From assembly GCF_921292975.1 (NCBI RefSeq), contig NZ_CAKLCM010000002.1, forward strand, positions 1,922,001 through 1,986,000: 64,000 nt of DNA, in the 5' to 3' direction. Within the stretch, counting starts at the first letter, position 1; each line of letters starts with the position of its first letter. Below are positions 1-7,867 of the stretch, piece after piece. The stretch comes from Vibrio hippocampi (GTDB taxonomy: Bacteria; Pseudomonadota; Gammaproteobacteria; Enterobacterales; Vibrionaceae). The notes beneath the pieces were generated by a model. The model saw only the letters and a program-made list of their open reading frames with translations, searched no databases and was not told the origin of the DNA. The position numbers and the translations under genes were made by a program.

Positions 1-1550
1 TCCATCATGGCACTGTCGAGTTCCAACATCTCAAACACGCCAATTCGACCTCGAAATCCTGTCAGATTACAGTTTTGACAGCCTTGTCCTTTTTGAAAAC
101 CATGAGTGACCTGATTGGGGAAACGTGATAACAACCACTGTTTAGTATGATCATCGAGGTGATGGTCATGGGAACAATCAGGACAAATACGCCTAACCAA
201 ACGCTGAGCAACCACGGCTCGCACCGCACTGGCAACCAGATAACCCGGCGCGCCCATGTCCATCATTCGCAGTGCGCTGTCTACCGAATCATTGGTGTGT
301 AATGTCGAAAGCACTAAGTGACCCGTCAGTGCGGCTCGCAGACCGATCTCAACCGTCTCTTGGTCACGCATCTCACCGACTAGGATAATATCCGGGTCTT
401 GGCGCAAGAACGTTCTTAAAATGGACGAGAAATCTAGATTGATCTTAGAGTTAACCTGAACTTGGTTAATACGCGGCAGACGGTATTCCACCGGATCTTC
501 CGCAGTAATGATCTTTTTCGCTGGGCTGTTTAACTCGGTAAGCGCACCGTATAGCGTAGTAGTTTTACCTGAACCCGTTGGACCGGTCACCAAAATCATA
601 CCGTGCGGTCGACGCAGTTGGCGGCGAAGTTTAACCAGAAGATCACTCGGTAAACCAGAATCTTCTAAACGACGCACACCTTTTGACTGATTCAACAGAC
701 GCATCACGACAGATTCACCATACTCTACTGGCATGGTCGACATACGAATATCGACCGATTGACCTTTTGCTCGAATATTAAAACGACCATCTTGAGGTAA
801 ACGCTTTTCTGAAATATCCAAGTTCGCCATTAACTTGAGACGCAGTACCAATGCTGACGCGATGTTGACCTCATTCAGTAAGGTCTCGTGTAACACACCA
901 TCAATACGCTGTCTTAGGCGCAACACATCGGCATCAGGCTCAATATGAATATCCGAGGCACCGACCTGAATCGCATCTTCGAACATAGAGTTGATCAGTT
1001 TAACGACGGTAACTTCTTCACTCTCACCCACATCAGCGCTAAATTCAAACGAGTCGGTGGATTGGTGTTCCGCTTGCAACTGCTCGGCAAATGAGGCGAT
1101 CTCTTTGGTGCGTCGATAGTAGCGATCAAAGCCGTCAATCAGTTGCTGCTCTGGTGCAATCACAAACTCTATCGAGTATTGACCTAATTGGTTCAGCAGA
1201 GACTCTTGAGCGAATAGATCCGCCGGATCACTCATGGCGACCCTTAAGGTATTTTCATCCTTTCGACCAATAACCAACGCTCGCAAACGCCTTGCGTGTA
1301 CCTCTGGCAATAATTGCACAGATTCAGTCTCTATTTGGGCACGGCTTAAGTCGATAAGGGGCAAGCTCAATTGCTGAGACAAGAAACTCAGCATCTGCTG
1401 TTCGCTCAACATACCGAGATCAATCAGCGTTGCTCCGAGTTTACGTCCGGTATTACGTTGTGTCGCTAATGCTTGTTGCAGCTGTGACTCATTGATAATG
1501 GCTTCTTCAACCAGCAAATCACCCAGTCGTTTTCGTAGCTTAATTTGCAT
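1..1550 (-). CDS. mshE: MSHA pilus extension ATPase MshE (3' end cut by window edge)
   Basis: Hexameric secretion-type ATPase that powers extension of the MSHA type IV pilus from the cytoplasmic face. About 516 N-terminal residues are visible. Two MshEN-type c-di-GMP motifs stand at the N terminus: RLGDLL at residues 8-13 followed by LQQALATQ, then KLGATL about 25 residues later. The C-terminal half shows Walker A GPTGSGKTT, the Walker B-region motif DPDIILVGEMRDQE, and two CxxC pairs (CPDC, CQNC) typical of GspE/PilB proteins. The ATG at 1550 has a strong GGAGGAG ribosome site and lies inside the last 11 bases of mshN, so translation is probably coupled. The end of the gene lies beyond base 1. 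Identity is firm; c-di-GMP binding is inferred from the motif. Confidence 0.95.
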   Translation of the reverse strand, partial: MQIKLRKRLGDLLVEEAIINESQLQQALATQRNTGRKLGATLIDLGMLSEQQMLSFLSQQLSLPLIDLSRAQIETESVQLLPEVHARRLRALVIGRKDENTLRVAMSDPADLFAQESLLNQLGQYSIEFVIAPEQQLIDGFDRYYRRTKEIASFAEQLQAEHQSTDSFEFSADVGESEEVTVVKLINSMFEDAIQVGASDIHIEPDADVLRLRQRIDGVLHETLLNEVNIASALVLRLKLMANLDISEKRLPQDGRFNIRAKGQSVDIRMSTMPVEYGESVVMRLLNQSKGVRRLEDSGLPSDLLVKLRRQLRRPHGMILVTGPTGSGKTTTLYGALTELNSPAKKIITAEDPVEYRLPRINQVQVNSKINLDFSSILRTFLRQDPDIILVGEMRDQETVEIGLRAALTGHLVLSTLHTNDSVDSALRMMDMGAPGYLVASAVRAVVAQRLVRRICPDCSHDHHLDDHTKQWLLSRFPNQVTHGFQKGQGCQNCNLTGFRGRIGVFEMLELDSAMM

Positions 1551-2760
1551 TGCCGCTCTCCTCCAAGCTCGCGAGTACCTTCAAACGATCGCGAATAAAT
1601 GCTTTAGACTGACTAGAGATACCAATCATGTTGAGGGCTTTTTGATAAGATTCTTTGGCCTGAGCAAACTCCATTTTTCGCTCTTGTTGAATGGCTAAAC
1701 CCATCCACCAACGAGCATTCAGCCTGTCTTTCACTGTCAACAGCTGATAACTTTCATAGGCAAGATCGGTCTGTTTATTGCGTTGTGCTAAACCAGCGCG
1801 TAAAGAGAGATACTCTTGACTTGGGTTGTTCGGTAAATACACCAACGGTGTTAAGGCTGCTTCTTGTTGCTGCTCTTTAATTAACAGCTTGGTCAGTGCA
1901 ATGCGCAGCCCTTCACCTTCTGTGTTTCTATTAATACCATCTTCTAGCAGTTGGTAGGCTTTATTGATTTGTCCTTTACCGTAGTAAAGCGCCGCTAACT
2001 GCTGACGCACTTGTTCGTTGCTGGCAGTGTATCTCAGGGCATCTTCATAGTGGGCAAGCGCACTATCAATGTCATTACTATCAAGGGATTTTTTAGCGCG
2101 AGCAACGGCTTTCTCTGCTAACTGTTCTGGGCTGAGTTCTACCTGCTCAATAATCATTTGTCCAATGCTATCGTCATTGTGGGTCACTTGAGCAATCAGT
2201 ACCGGTTTGTCTGCGACTGGGTTTACCTTGTTCTGACGCGGTTCTGTCGCTGCATTGTTGACTGACTGAGGGGGGGTTAAGCGAGCCGCCGATTGAGACG
2301 ACTGGGATTGTTTTGCTGCTATTTTACCCACTTGTACTTCTGCTTGTGAAATTGCTGCTACTGCAACGGAAACCGACGGTGTCACTTGAGTCGCGGGTTC
2401 AGGCTTTGGTTCTGCTTTCGGCTCCGCCTTTGGTAAAGCGTACACGGTAACAGGAGATGACTGAGTGCTCACAGTTGGAGACGCGGTTTTGATGGCGGCA
2501 TCAGTGTGATTTGTTGGCGCGACCGAGACGACTGGCGCAACCGTTGATTGCTCGATGTTAGGTTCAAGGTTAGCCATCGTCGGTGAATCGGCTTGGGAAA
2601 TCGCCCAACCTCCCATCGCTACGCTCATCGCAAAACCCACACCAACCCAAACAAATGCCGGTGTACGATTCGATGTTGGGATCTCCGCTTTTTTGATGGC
2701 AAGCTTCGATGGGTCTTGCTGTTGGTTTAATTCGCTTAGCGCTTTATTAATCGCACTCAT
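1540..2760 (-). CDS. mshN: MSHA biogenesis protein MshN, TPR protein
   Basis: Inner-membrane tetratricopeptide protein of the MSHA pilus machine, about 406 residues. A short cytoplasmic N terminus begins MSAINKALSELNQQQ. One membrane segment spans about residues 34-54, followed by a long Pro/Ala/Glu/Lys-rich linker (to about 200) and a TPR region covering the C-terminal half. I chose the ATG at 2760 over an in-frame ATG 18 bases upstream because it makes the ATGA overlap with the mshM stop that is common in such operons, and MSAINKAL is the usual start of the family. The gene overlaps mshE by 11 bases at its end. Its exact role in assembly is not settled; scaffold in the periplasm is inferred. 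Confidence 0.9.
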   Translation of the reverse strand: MSAINKALSELNQQQDPSKLAIKKAEIPTSNRTPAFVWVGVGFAMSVAMGGWAISQADSPTMANLEPNIEQSTVAPVVSVAPTNHTDAAIKTASPTVSTQSSPVTVYALPKAEPKAEPKPEPATQVTPSVSVAVAAISQAEVQVGKIAAKQSQSSQSAARLTPPQSVNNAATEPRQNKVNPVADKPVLIAQVTHNDDSIGQMIIEQVELSPEQLAEKAVARAKKSLDSNDIDSALAHYEDALRYTASNEQVRQQLAALYYGKGQINKAYQLLEDGINRNTEGEGLRIALTKLLIKEQQQEAALTPLVYLPNNPSQEYLSLRAGLAQRNKQTDLAYESYQLLTVKDRLNARWWMGLAIQQERKMEFAQAKESYQKALNMIGISSQSKAFIRDRLKVLASLEESGNAN

Positions 2761-3602
2761 TGTTGTTTCCACCCCCAAAGCACTGGGTATTTGAATGTTG
2801 GTTTCTTTGCGTCAAAAGTGTCTTGAATCGCAAGATAAAGCTGCTGGTTAGTGACCACTGGACTCTTGGCGCTAAACGCGAGTAATAACGATTTGTGAGC
2901 AATCTGATGCACTAATCGTGGGATCCCTTTGGTCGCTTTCCAGATGGCTATTTTATGCTGAGCTTTAAACATATGGCTCTGTGCTCCCGCCCATTCCATC
3001 CTTTGTTGTATATAGGCTTGAGTCTCGTCGCAAGTCATCGTTCGGAGCTTGGCACTAAAGGTAATGCGCTGCCTAAGCTGACGCATATTATGTTGCTCAA
3101 GTCTCTGGTCCAACTCAGGTTGTCCAAACAGTACGATATGAATCAGCTTGCTGCTTTCTGTTTCAAGATTACCCAACAGCCTAAGCGTCTCTAACGCCTC
3201 ATCAGACAGGGCTTGAGCTTCATCAATCAAGGCGACTACGGGACGACCTTCGCGCTTTGCTTGGATCATTTTATGCTGCATATGTTCCAGCAACGTCTCT
3301 TTGTCTGACAGGTCGATCTCTAACTCTCGAGCAATGGCCAAACGCAACTCTTGTCCAGTCAGCACCGGATTAGGTAAATAGACCAAGGTATAGTTTTCGC
3401 TTAACTGATTGATCAGCATACGGCATACCATGGTTTTGCCCGTGCCTACTTCTCCCGTCACCTTAAGCACGGCTTCACCTAACTCCACACCAGCCACCAC
3501 GGTTTGAATGGCTTCGTAGTGTGGCGCTAACCCCAAAAACATCGCTGTATTTGGGGTGAGTGAAAATGGAAACTGTGTTAATCCAAAATGGTCAAGATAC
3601 AC
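2757..3602 (-). CDS. mshM: MSHA biogenesis AAA+ ATPase MshM
   Basis: ExeA/GspA-family AAA+ ATPase of 281 residues, thought to help install the pilus secretin. It begins MYLDHFGLTQFPFSLTPN, the signature opening of ExeA-like proteins. Walker A GEVGTGKT is at residues 50-57 and Walker B VVALIDEAQ at 122-130. It stops after the ATPase part and lacks the membrane segment and peptidoglycan-binding domain present in its paralogue ExeA at 18548-20293. It is separated from mshL by a 113-base gap filled with degenerate short tandem repeats, and overlaps mshN by ATGA. Confidence 0.93.
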   Translation of the reverse strand: MYLDHFGLTQFPFSLTPNTAMFLGLAPHYEAIQTVVAGVELGEAVLKVTGEVGTGKTMVCRMLINQLSENYTLVYLPNPVLTGQELRLAIARELEIDLSDKETLLEHMQHKMIQAKREGRPVVALIDEAQALSDEALETLRLLGNLETESSKLIHIVLFGQPELDQRLEQHNMRQLRQRITFSAKLRTMTCDETQAYIQQRMEWAGAQSHMFKAQHKIAIWKATKGIPRLVHQIAHKSLLLAFSAKSPVVTNQQLYLAIQDTFDAKKPTFKYPVLWGWKQQ

Positions 3603-3637
3603 AAACTACCTGCTCGACGACGCGCCTTGTTAGCTGT

Positions 3638-3712
3638 TTATTGTTAAGTCACTTATTGTTAAGTCACTTTAGTGTTGAGTTACTTACTCTGTTAAGTGTC
3701 TTTCTATTAAGC
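3638..3712. repeat. Degenerate 15-17 bp tandem repeats between mshL and mshM
   Basis: Two perfect copies of TTATTGTTAAGTCAC stand at 3638-3652 and 3653-3667. They are followed by decayed copies at 3668-3683, 3684-3700 and a partial copy after that. The array fills most of the untranslated gap between the mshL stop and the mshM start. No coding or clear structural role is visible. One of five short tandem arrays at gene ends in this window. Confidence 0.85.
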
Positions 3713-3715
3713 TTG

Positions 3716-5350
3716 TTACTGCTGAGCTTCGTTTTCTGGGAACCACTCATTCAGGATATCTCTTGAGCGCTCAACCTCTTTCTGCCAAGTGTTTACGCCA
3801 ACAACTGTTGGACGCAATAAGATCACCAATTCGGTTTTTTGTGTCACTTTTTGCGTGTTTCTAAACAGGTGCCCCAATGCTGGTATGTCTCCAAAGAATG
3901 GGACTTTCGACACTAAATCGGTACTGGCTGACTTCATCAGACCGCCAATCACGACCACGTCACCATCAGCCGCACGAATAACTGAATCAGACTCACGAAT
4001 CGAACTGGTGGCTAACGGAACAATAATGCTACCTTCCGATAATTGGATCTCTTTAGTTTCTTCCGTCACTTCAATCACAGCGGGGTGTACATGCAGCAGT
4101 ACATTACCCTTGTCATCTATCTGTGGCGTGACATCCAATGAGATACCCGAGAAGAACGGTGTCAGCTCGATATCCGATGCAACACTGGCATCATCACCCG
4201 ATCCAACCGTACTGGATACATCCGTTACGAAATATTCATCAGTGCCCACTTTGATCACCGACTTTTGATTATTGGCAGCTGTGACGCGTGGGCTAGAGAG
4301 CACATTCACATCGCCTTGTGTCTCCATGAAACTCAAAACAGCGGTGAAATCGCCACTACTTATGGTCAGGTTAGTTTGACCACCCAACAGTGAGCCAATA
4401 TCACCCAGCACTGGCGTTGAGCTAGGAGCAAGGCGGTCAATCGTCAACGCGCCTCCTAAATCACTCCAACTGATGCCCTGCTGGTAACCATCGCTCAGCG
4501 TGACTTCAAGGATCTTAGTTTCAAGTATGACTTGGCGGTGGAGACGCTCCTGAGATTGGCTAATAAATTCTTTCACTTGGCGAATTTCATCAGGGTAAGC
4601 GCGCAGGGTTAACAAGCCCGCTTGTGGCGTCGTGACGACACTGCGTCCATCACCGCTGCCGATTAACCCGGTCACCGCCAACTCGAGTGCTGGCCAGAAA
4701 TCACTCTCACTGGTGGTTTCAATCGTAGTACCACCGCTCTCGCTATTGTTGCTGCTACTGTTACTACTGTTGCTGCTTGAACTAGAGCTTGATGAAGACG
4801 AGTTCGAGTCACTATTACTATTTGAGTCGTTAGTCGTGATCGTGCCAGTAGTGATGGATGTCAACGAGCGACCTGAGCGCTTGAAGTGCAGATAATCCAC
4901 TGGGATCGAGACGGTTCTCAGACCCGCTGGAAACACTTGAATGATTCGCCCTTTCTTCTCTATCTCATAACCATACATATCACTGACGTTATCTAACACC
5001 TCATCTAAGGTGACATCAGAAAGGTTGGCGGTAATATTGCCGGAAACATCAGGATGCAGTGACACGCTGTACTCGGTGCCTTTCACCAAACTGGTAAAGA
5101 AAGCTTTCGCGTTAACGTTGCTCGCTTGCACTCTAAAGCGCTTTACATTCTGATTGGTCAGCAAGTGACTGCTACCCAACTCAGGCATTAAATCCGCTTC
5201 TACCATTGCGGGCAGTGCATCTAAGCTTTTGTTATTTGCATTATTGACCGCTTCATTGAGGCTCTGTTTAATTTCTACAGGGTCTCTATGCCCCATAGCG
5301 CATCCTGCCAATGCGGCGATACATACACTGATTACTACCTTACGCATCAT
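3716..5350 (-). CDS. mshL: MSHA pilus outer-membrane secretin MshL
   Basis: Secretin of 544 residues that forms the outer-membrane pore for the MSHA pilus. It has a lipoprotein signal (ALAGC, Cys17). An N-terminal STN/N0-like region spans about residues 85-145. The C-terminal secretin core from about 270 contains the VLSSPRVTAANNQ and VPFFGDIPALGHLFRN motifs common to PilQ/GspD proteins. A low-complexity Ser/Asn tract interrupts the protein at about 174-206, before the secretin core. A second ATG three bases downstream could also be the start. Set 9 bases behind mshK in the operon. MshM probably assists its assembly. Confidence 0.95.
   Translation of the reverse strand: MMRKVVISVCIAALAGCAMGHRDPVEIKQSLNEAVNNANNKSLDALPAMVEADLMPELGSSHLLTNQNVKRFRVQASNVNAKAFFTSLVKGTEYSVSLHPDVSGNITANLSDVTLDEVLDNVSDMYGYEIEKKGRIIQVFPAGLRTVSIPVDYLHFKRSGRSLTSITTGTITTNDSNSNSDSNSSSSSSSSSSNSSNSSSNNSESGGTTIETTSESDFWPALELAVTGLIGSGDGRSVVTTPQAGLLTLRAYPDEIRQVKEFISQSQERLHRQVILETKILEVTLSDGYQQGISWSDLGGALTIDRLAPSSTPVLGDIGSLLGGQTNLTISSGDFTAVLSFMETQGDVNVLSSPRVTAANNQKSVIKVGTDEYFVTDVSSTVGSGDDASVASDIELTPFFSGISLDVTPQIDDKGNVLLHVHPAVIEVTEETKEIQLSEGSIIVPLATSSIRESDSVIRAADGDVVVIGGLMKSASTDLVSKVPFFGDIPALGHLFRNTQKVTQKTELVILLRPTVVGVNTWQKEVERSRDILNEWFPENEAQQ
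4733..4831 (-). repeat. Ser/Asn homopolymer tract inside mshL
   Basis: MshL residues 174-206 are almost only Ser and Asn, including a run of ten Ser. The run is built from mixed AGC, AGT, TCT, TCA and AAC/AAT codons rather than one repeated trinucleotide. It lies between the N-terminal domain and the secretin core, so it probably forms a flexible linker. Confidence 0.85.
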
Positions 5351-5359
5351 AAATTAGCC

Positions 5360-5689
5360 TTAATATTTCACATCCATAGAGAACAAACCTAGCTTCCACT
5401 GCTTGTTAGCACGCTGCAGAAAAACAAATTCGTCATTAATTTCTGTCACTTTATATCCTTGAACGGTCGAGCCTTTGGTGACAACTTTACCGCTGAGCAC
5501 TGCTGAGCAGGTTTGTGACTGCTCACATACAATACTTTGTAGTTTAGGAACTGGGTGAGTCACTGCCTTCTTGGGTTTGCTCACTTGCTTTTCCGGCTGT
5601 TGCCATCCCAACGGAGCCGTAGGGTCTTGCGACGCCAAGCCTTGCCCCGATATGAGTAACATCAGAAATAAACTGTATCTAGCCACCAA
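5360..5689 (-). CDS. mshK: MSHA biogenesis protein MshK
   Basis: Small 109-residue protein with a signal peptide (residues 1-20, ending GLASQ). It has a Lys/Pro-rich stretch and a C-terminal domain with one Cys pair (CEQSQTC), possibly a disulfide loop. Its position between mshJ and mshL, and the resemblance to PilP-like pilotin/linker proteins, suggest it links the inner-membrane platform to the secretin. Its start lies inside the last 11 bases of mshJ. The family call rests mainly on context because the protein is short. Confidence 0.85.
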   Translation of the reverse strand: MVARYSLFLMLLISGQGLASQDPTAPLGWQQPEKQVSKPKKAVTHPVPKLQSIVCEQSQTCSAVLSGKVVTKGSTVQGYKVTEINDEFVFLQRANKQWKLGLFSMDVKY

Positions 5690-6329
5690 TAAATTCCTTA
5701 CGCGTCCCTAATGTATATATTTCTAACGTTAATCGTGCCTGCGGGTACGCTTCCACACTGTAGTCAAAACTGCGCCAATAATACTTTACTGGCATGTTTT
5801 CTAGCTTCGCTAGATAGTCTGCAATCGCAAAGTAACCACCCACTAACTCAATCTTTACCGGATGAACAAAATAACCTGAGTACTCACTCGCAATGGATGT
5901 CCCAGTGATAGGCTCGGGTGGAAGCGACTCCAACGCCACCAACTTAAGTCCCTCAGTTTGCGACAGCACCTGCTCCAATAACCCAGCCATCTGTGACGGC
6001 GAAATAAGGTTATCAACAATACCAGATAACTGGCTAGAGAGTGCTTGGCTCTGCTCAATCAAATCCGCGTACTCTTTCTCTACCGCTTGATTGGGATCTT
6101 TAACCAGTTGACTACGCAGCAGTAAAAGTTGCCCTTCTAGCTCTAGGTTTGCATTTTTTGTCGTTTGTAGACGTTTATCTAACGCCTGCTTATTTAGTAT
6201 TTCGGGTTCTAATAGACCGATAAAAAGGCTCGCGATAATCACCACTAAACCACATAAGCTAATCAGCCATTTTTCGCGTACCGAAGTGGCGGAGAATTTG
6301 GTCCTATACGTTTGCCATTGCTGTTTCAT
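5679..6329 (-). CDS. mshJ: MSHA biogenesis protein MshJ (PilO/GspM-like)
   Basis: 216-residue bitopic inner-membrane protein. A short cytoplasmic tail is followed by one membrane helix (about 21-40), a coiled-coil stretch (about 48-100) and a periplasmic ferredoxin-like domain. This is the plan of PilO and GspM, which align the inner-membrane assembly platform. The ATG overlaps the mshI stop as TAATG, so the two are translationally coupled; mshK overlaps its end by 11 bases. Confidence 0.9.
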   Translation of the reverse strand: MKQQWQTYRTKFSATSVREKWLISLCGLVVIIASLFIGLLEPEILNKQALDKRLQTTKNANLELEGQLLLLRSQLVKDPNQAVEKEYADLIEQSQALSSQLSGIVDNLISPSQMAGLLEQVLSQTEGLKLVALESLPPEPITGTSIASEYSGYFVHPVKIELVGGYFAIADYLAKLENMPVKYYWRSFDYSVEAYPQARLTLEIYTLGTRKEFIGG

Positions 6330-7855
6330 TACTCTTCCTCCACACGATCAGACGAATCGGCAATGGGTTCTGCTTGATTCGGAATGGTATTGAGATCGAG
6401 AGCCGAACGAGCACCATCCATTGCCGGCTTGGTTTGCAGTTCAAAGGTCACAATGTCCTGGTCATTTCTGCCTATTTTTAGGCTTTCAAAAGTACGACCA
6501 ACCAAACTGGGTTCTGATTTAAATTGACTGACCCAGTTTGGTATCACACTGGCACTACGGGCTAAACCAGACACATCCATATGTTGCTGGTTTAACGAGA
6601 TACTCTGCAAAGAGATATCACTGCGCCCCAGCTTGGCAAGCGCCTTCATTAAACTTGAGTAACCCACCTGTTGACCAGTATCGTATTCGTCCACGGCATG
6701 TAACGCCTCTTTTGTCGCCGCAATTTCACGCTTTAAACGCGCCACTGCTGCCACTATCACCGGTGACGGCTTATGCTTTTCCAGTGCTGATTGACTTTCA
6801 ATCAGTTCATTACGCAACTGTTCTGAACGGGTCGAGTTAAGCGTTAATTGGGGCGTTAATTGAGTCACTTGATAATGGGTATAACCATAGGCAGCCAGCA
6901 ATATCGCCGCAGAAATACCCCAAAGAGCAAGCATACTCTCTAAAGGAAATCGCTCTTTTTGCGGTTTAAGATAGGCAGGGTAAAGATTAACATCTAATGA
7001 TTGAGATAGACCTGATGCCAAGCGTGCTAATAACTCACCGTTTCCGCCAGTTCTTTCTTCAATCAGCGGTATCACTTGTACACTTAAGCGATCGGACAAG
7101 GCTTTGGCCAATTCTGGCTCAGGTTCTTCGTCACAACAGCAACGCAGAATATGAACGCCACCCGTTTTAAACTGAGACGAGAGGTAATCCAGAGAGCGTT
7201 GTAATTCGAGCGCTAAACTATCAACTTCAAGACCTAAGTTATCACTTTTTATCACCGGACCTGAGACGCCACGAATCATACGCTGGAAGATAGGGCGCTG
7301 CTCCATAAAAGCACTGACACGATAGTTTTCAAACCGCCCTCTCTGTAGCAAGACGACATTGTTTTCATCGGGCAGTGCCTGACCCCAAATCATCTCTTCA
7401 GGGATGATGGAGTGTAACGTGTGACCCGCTTTTTCAATTAAACTGGCTATGGAAAGCACATCCACTTTTTTTACTACATAGGCCGAGGTTTTATTTTGTG
7501 ACGGTAATTCGATCGCATCCGCCACAATATCCGTGACGCGCTCACTGATGACCTCTCTTAATAGGTAAGGCAGCGCTTGTGGCCACTCAGGTTTTGGCAG
7601 CTTGGGGGTGTCTATTTGATAGTTTTGATACATTTGACTGCCCAACACTATCTGAATGGCACGACTACTCTCTTTGATTTGCTTGAGAATTTGTTCGACG
7701 CTCAGCGCCCAATTTCTCGCAGTAACATCAACACGTACGACTTCACTTTGCCCCAACTCCGATAGATAAACGCTATCCGATTGAATAACGACAACATACG
7801 GTGTCTTGGCGCTAATTTTGGGGTTAAATCGTGCTAATAAAGTTTTAAACATCAT
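6329..7855 (-). CDS. mshI: MSHA biogenesis protein MshI (PilM/PilN-like)
   Basis: 508-residue protein. The N-terminal 300 residues resemble the actin-like cytoplasmic fold of PilM. A membrane helix at about 306-326 is followed by a coiled-coil and a periplasmic domain like PilN. It thus seems to combine PilM and PilN roles in one chain as part of the assembly platform, with MshJ as the PilO-like partner. A Met-Met start leaves two possible ATGs three bases apart. There are 12 bases between it and mshH. No intact ATP-binding motif was recognised by eye. Confidence 0.9.
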   Translation of the reverse strand: MMFKTLLARFNPKISAKTPYVVVIQSDSVYLSELGQSEVVRVDVTARNWALSVEQILKQIKESSRAIQIVLGSQMYQNYQIDTPKLPKPEWPQALPYLLREVISERVTDIVADAIELPSQNKTSAYVVKKVDVLSIASLIEKAGHTLHSIIPEEMIWGQALPDENNVVLLQRGRFENYRVSAFMEQRPIFQRMIRGVSGPVIKSDNLGLEVDSLALELQRSLDYLSSQFKTGGVHILRCCCDEEPEPELAKALSDRLSVQVIPLIEERTGGNGELLARLASGLSQSLDVNLYPAYLKPQKERFPLESMLALWGISAAILLAAYGYTHYQVTQLTPQLTLNSTRSEQLRNELIESQSALEKHKPSPVIVAAVARLKREIAATKEALHAVDEYDTGQQVGYSSLMKALAKLGRSDISLQSISLNQQHMDVSGLARSASVIPNWVSQFKSEPSLVGRTFESLKIGRNDQDIVTFELQTKPAMDGARSALDLNTIPNQAEPIADSSDRVEEE

Positions 7856-7867
7856 AACATTACCGCA

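Noticed and set aside
3789..4268. Open frame of 159 codons on the plus strand
   Set aside because: Entirely antisense to the secretin core of mshL; composition follows the mshL codons and there is no ribosome site or homology.
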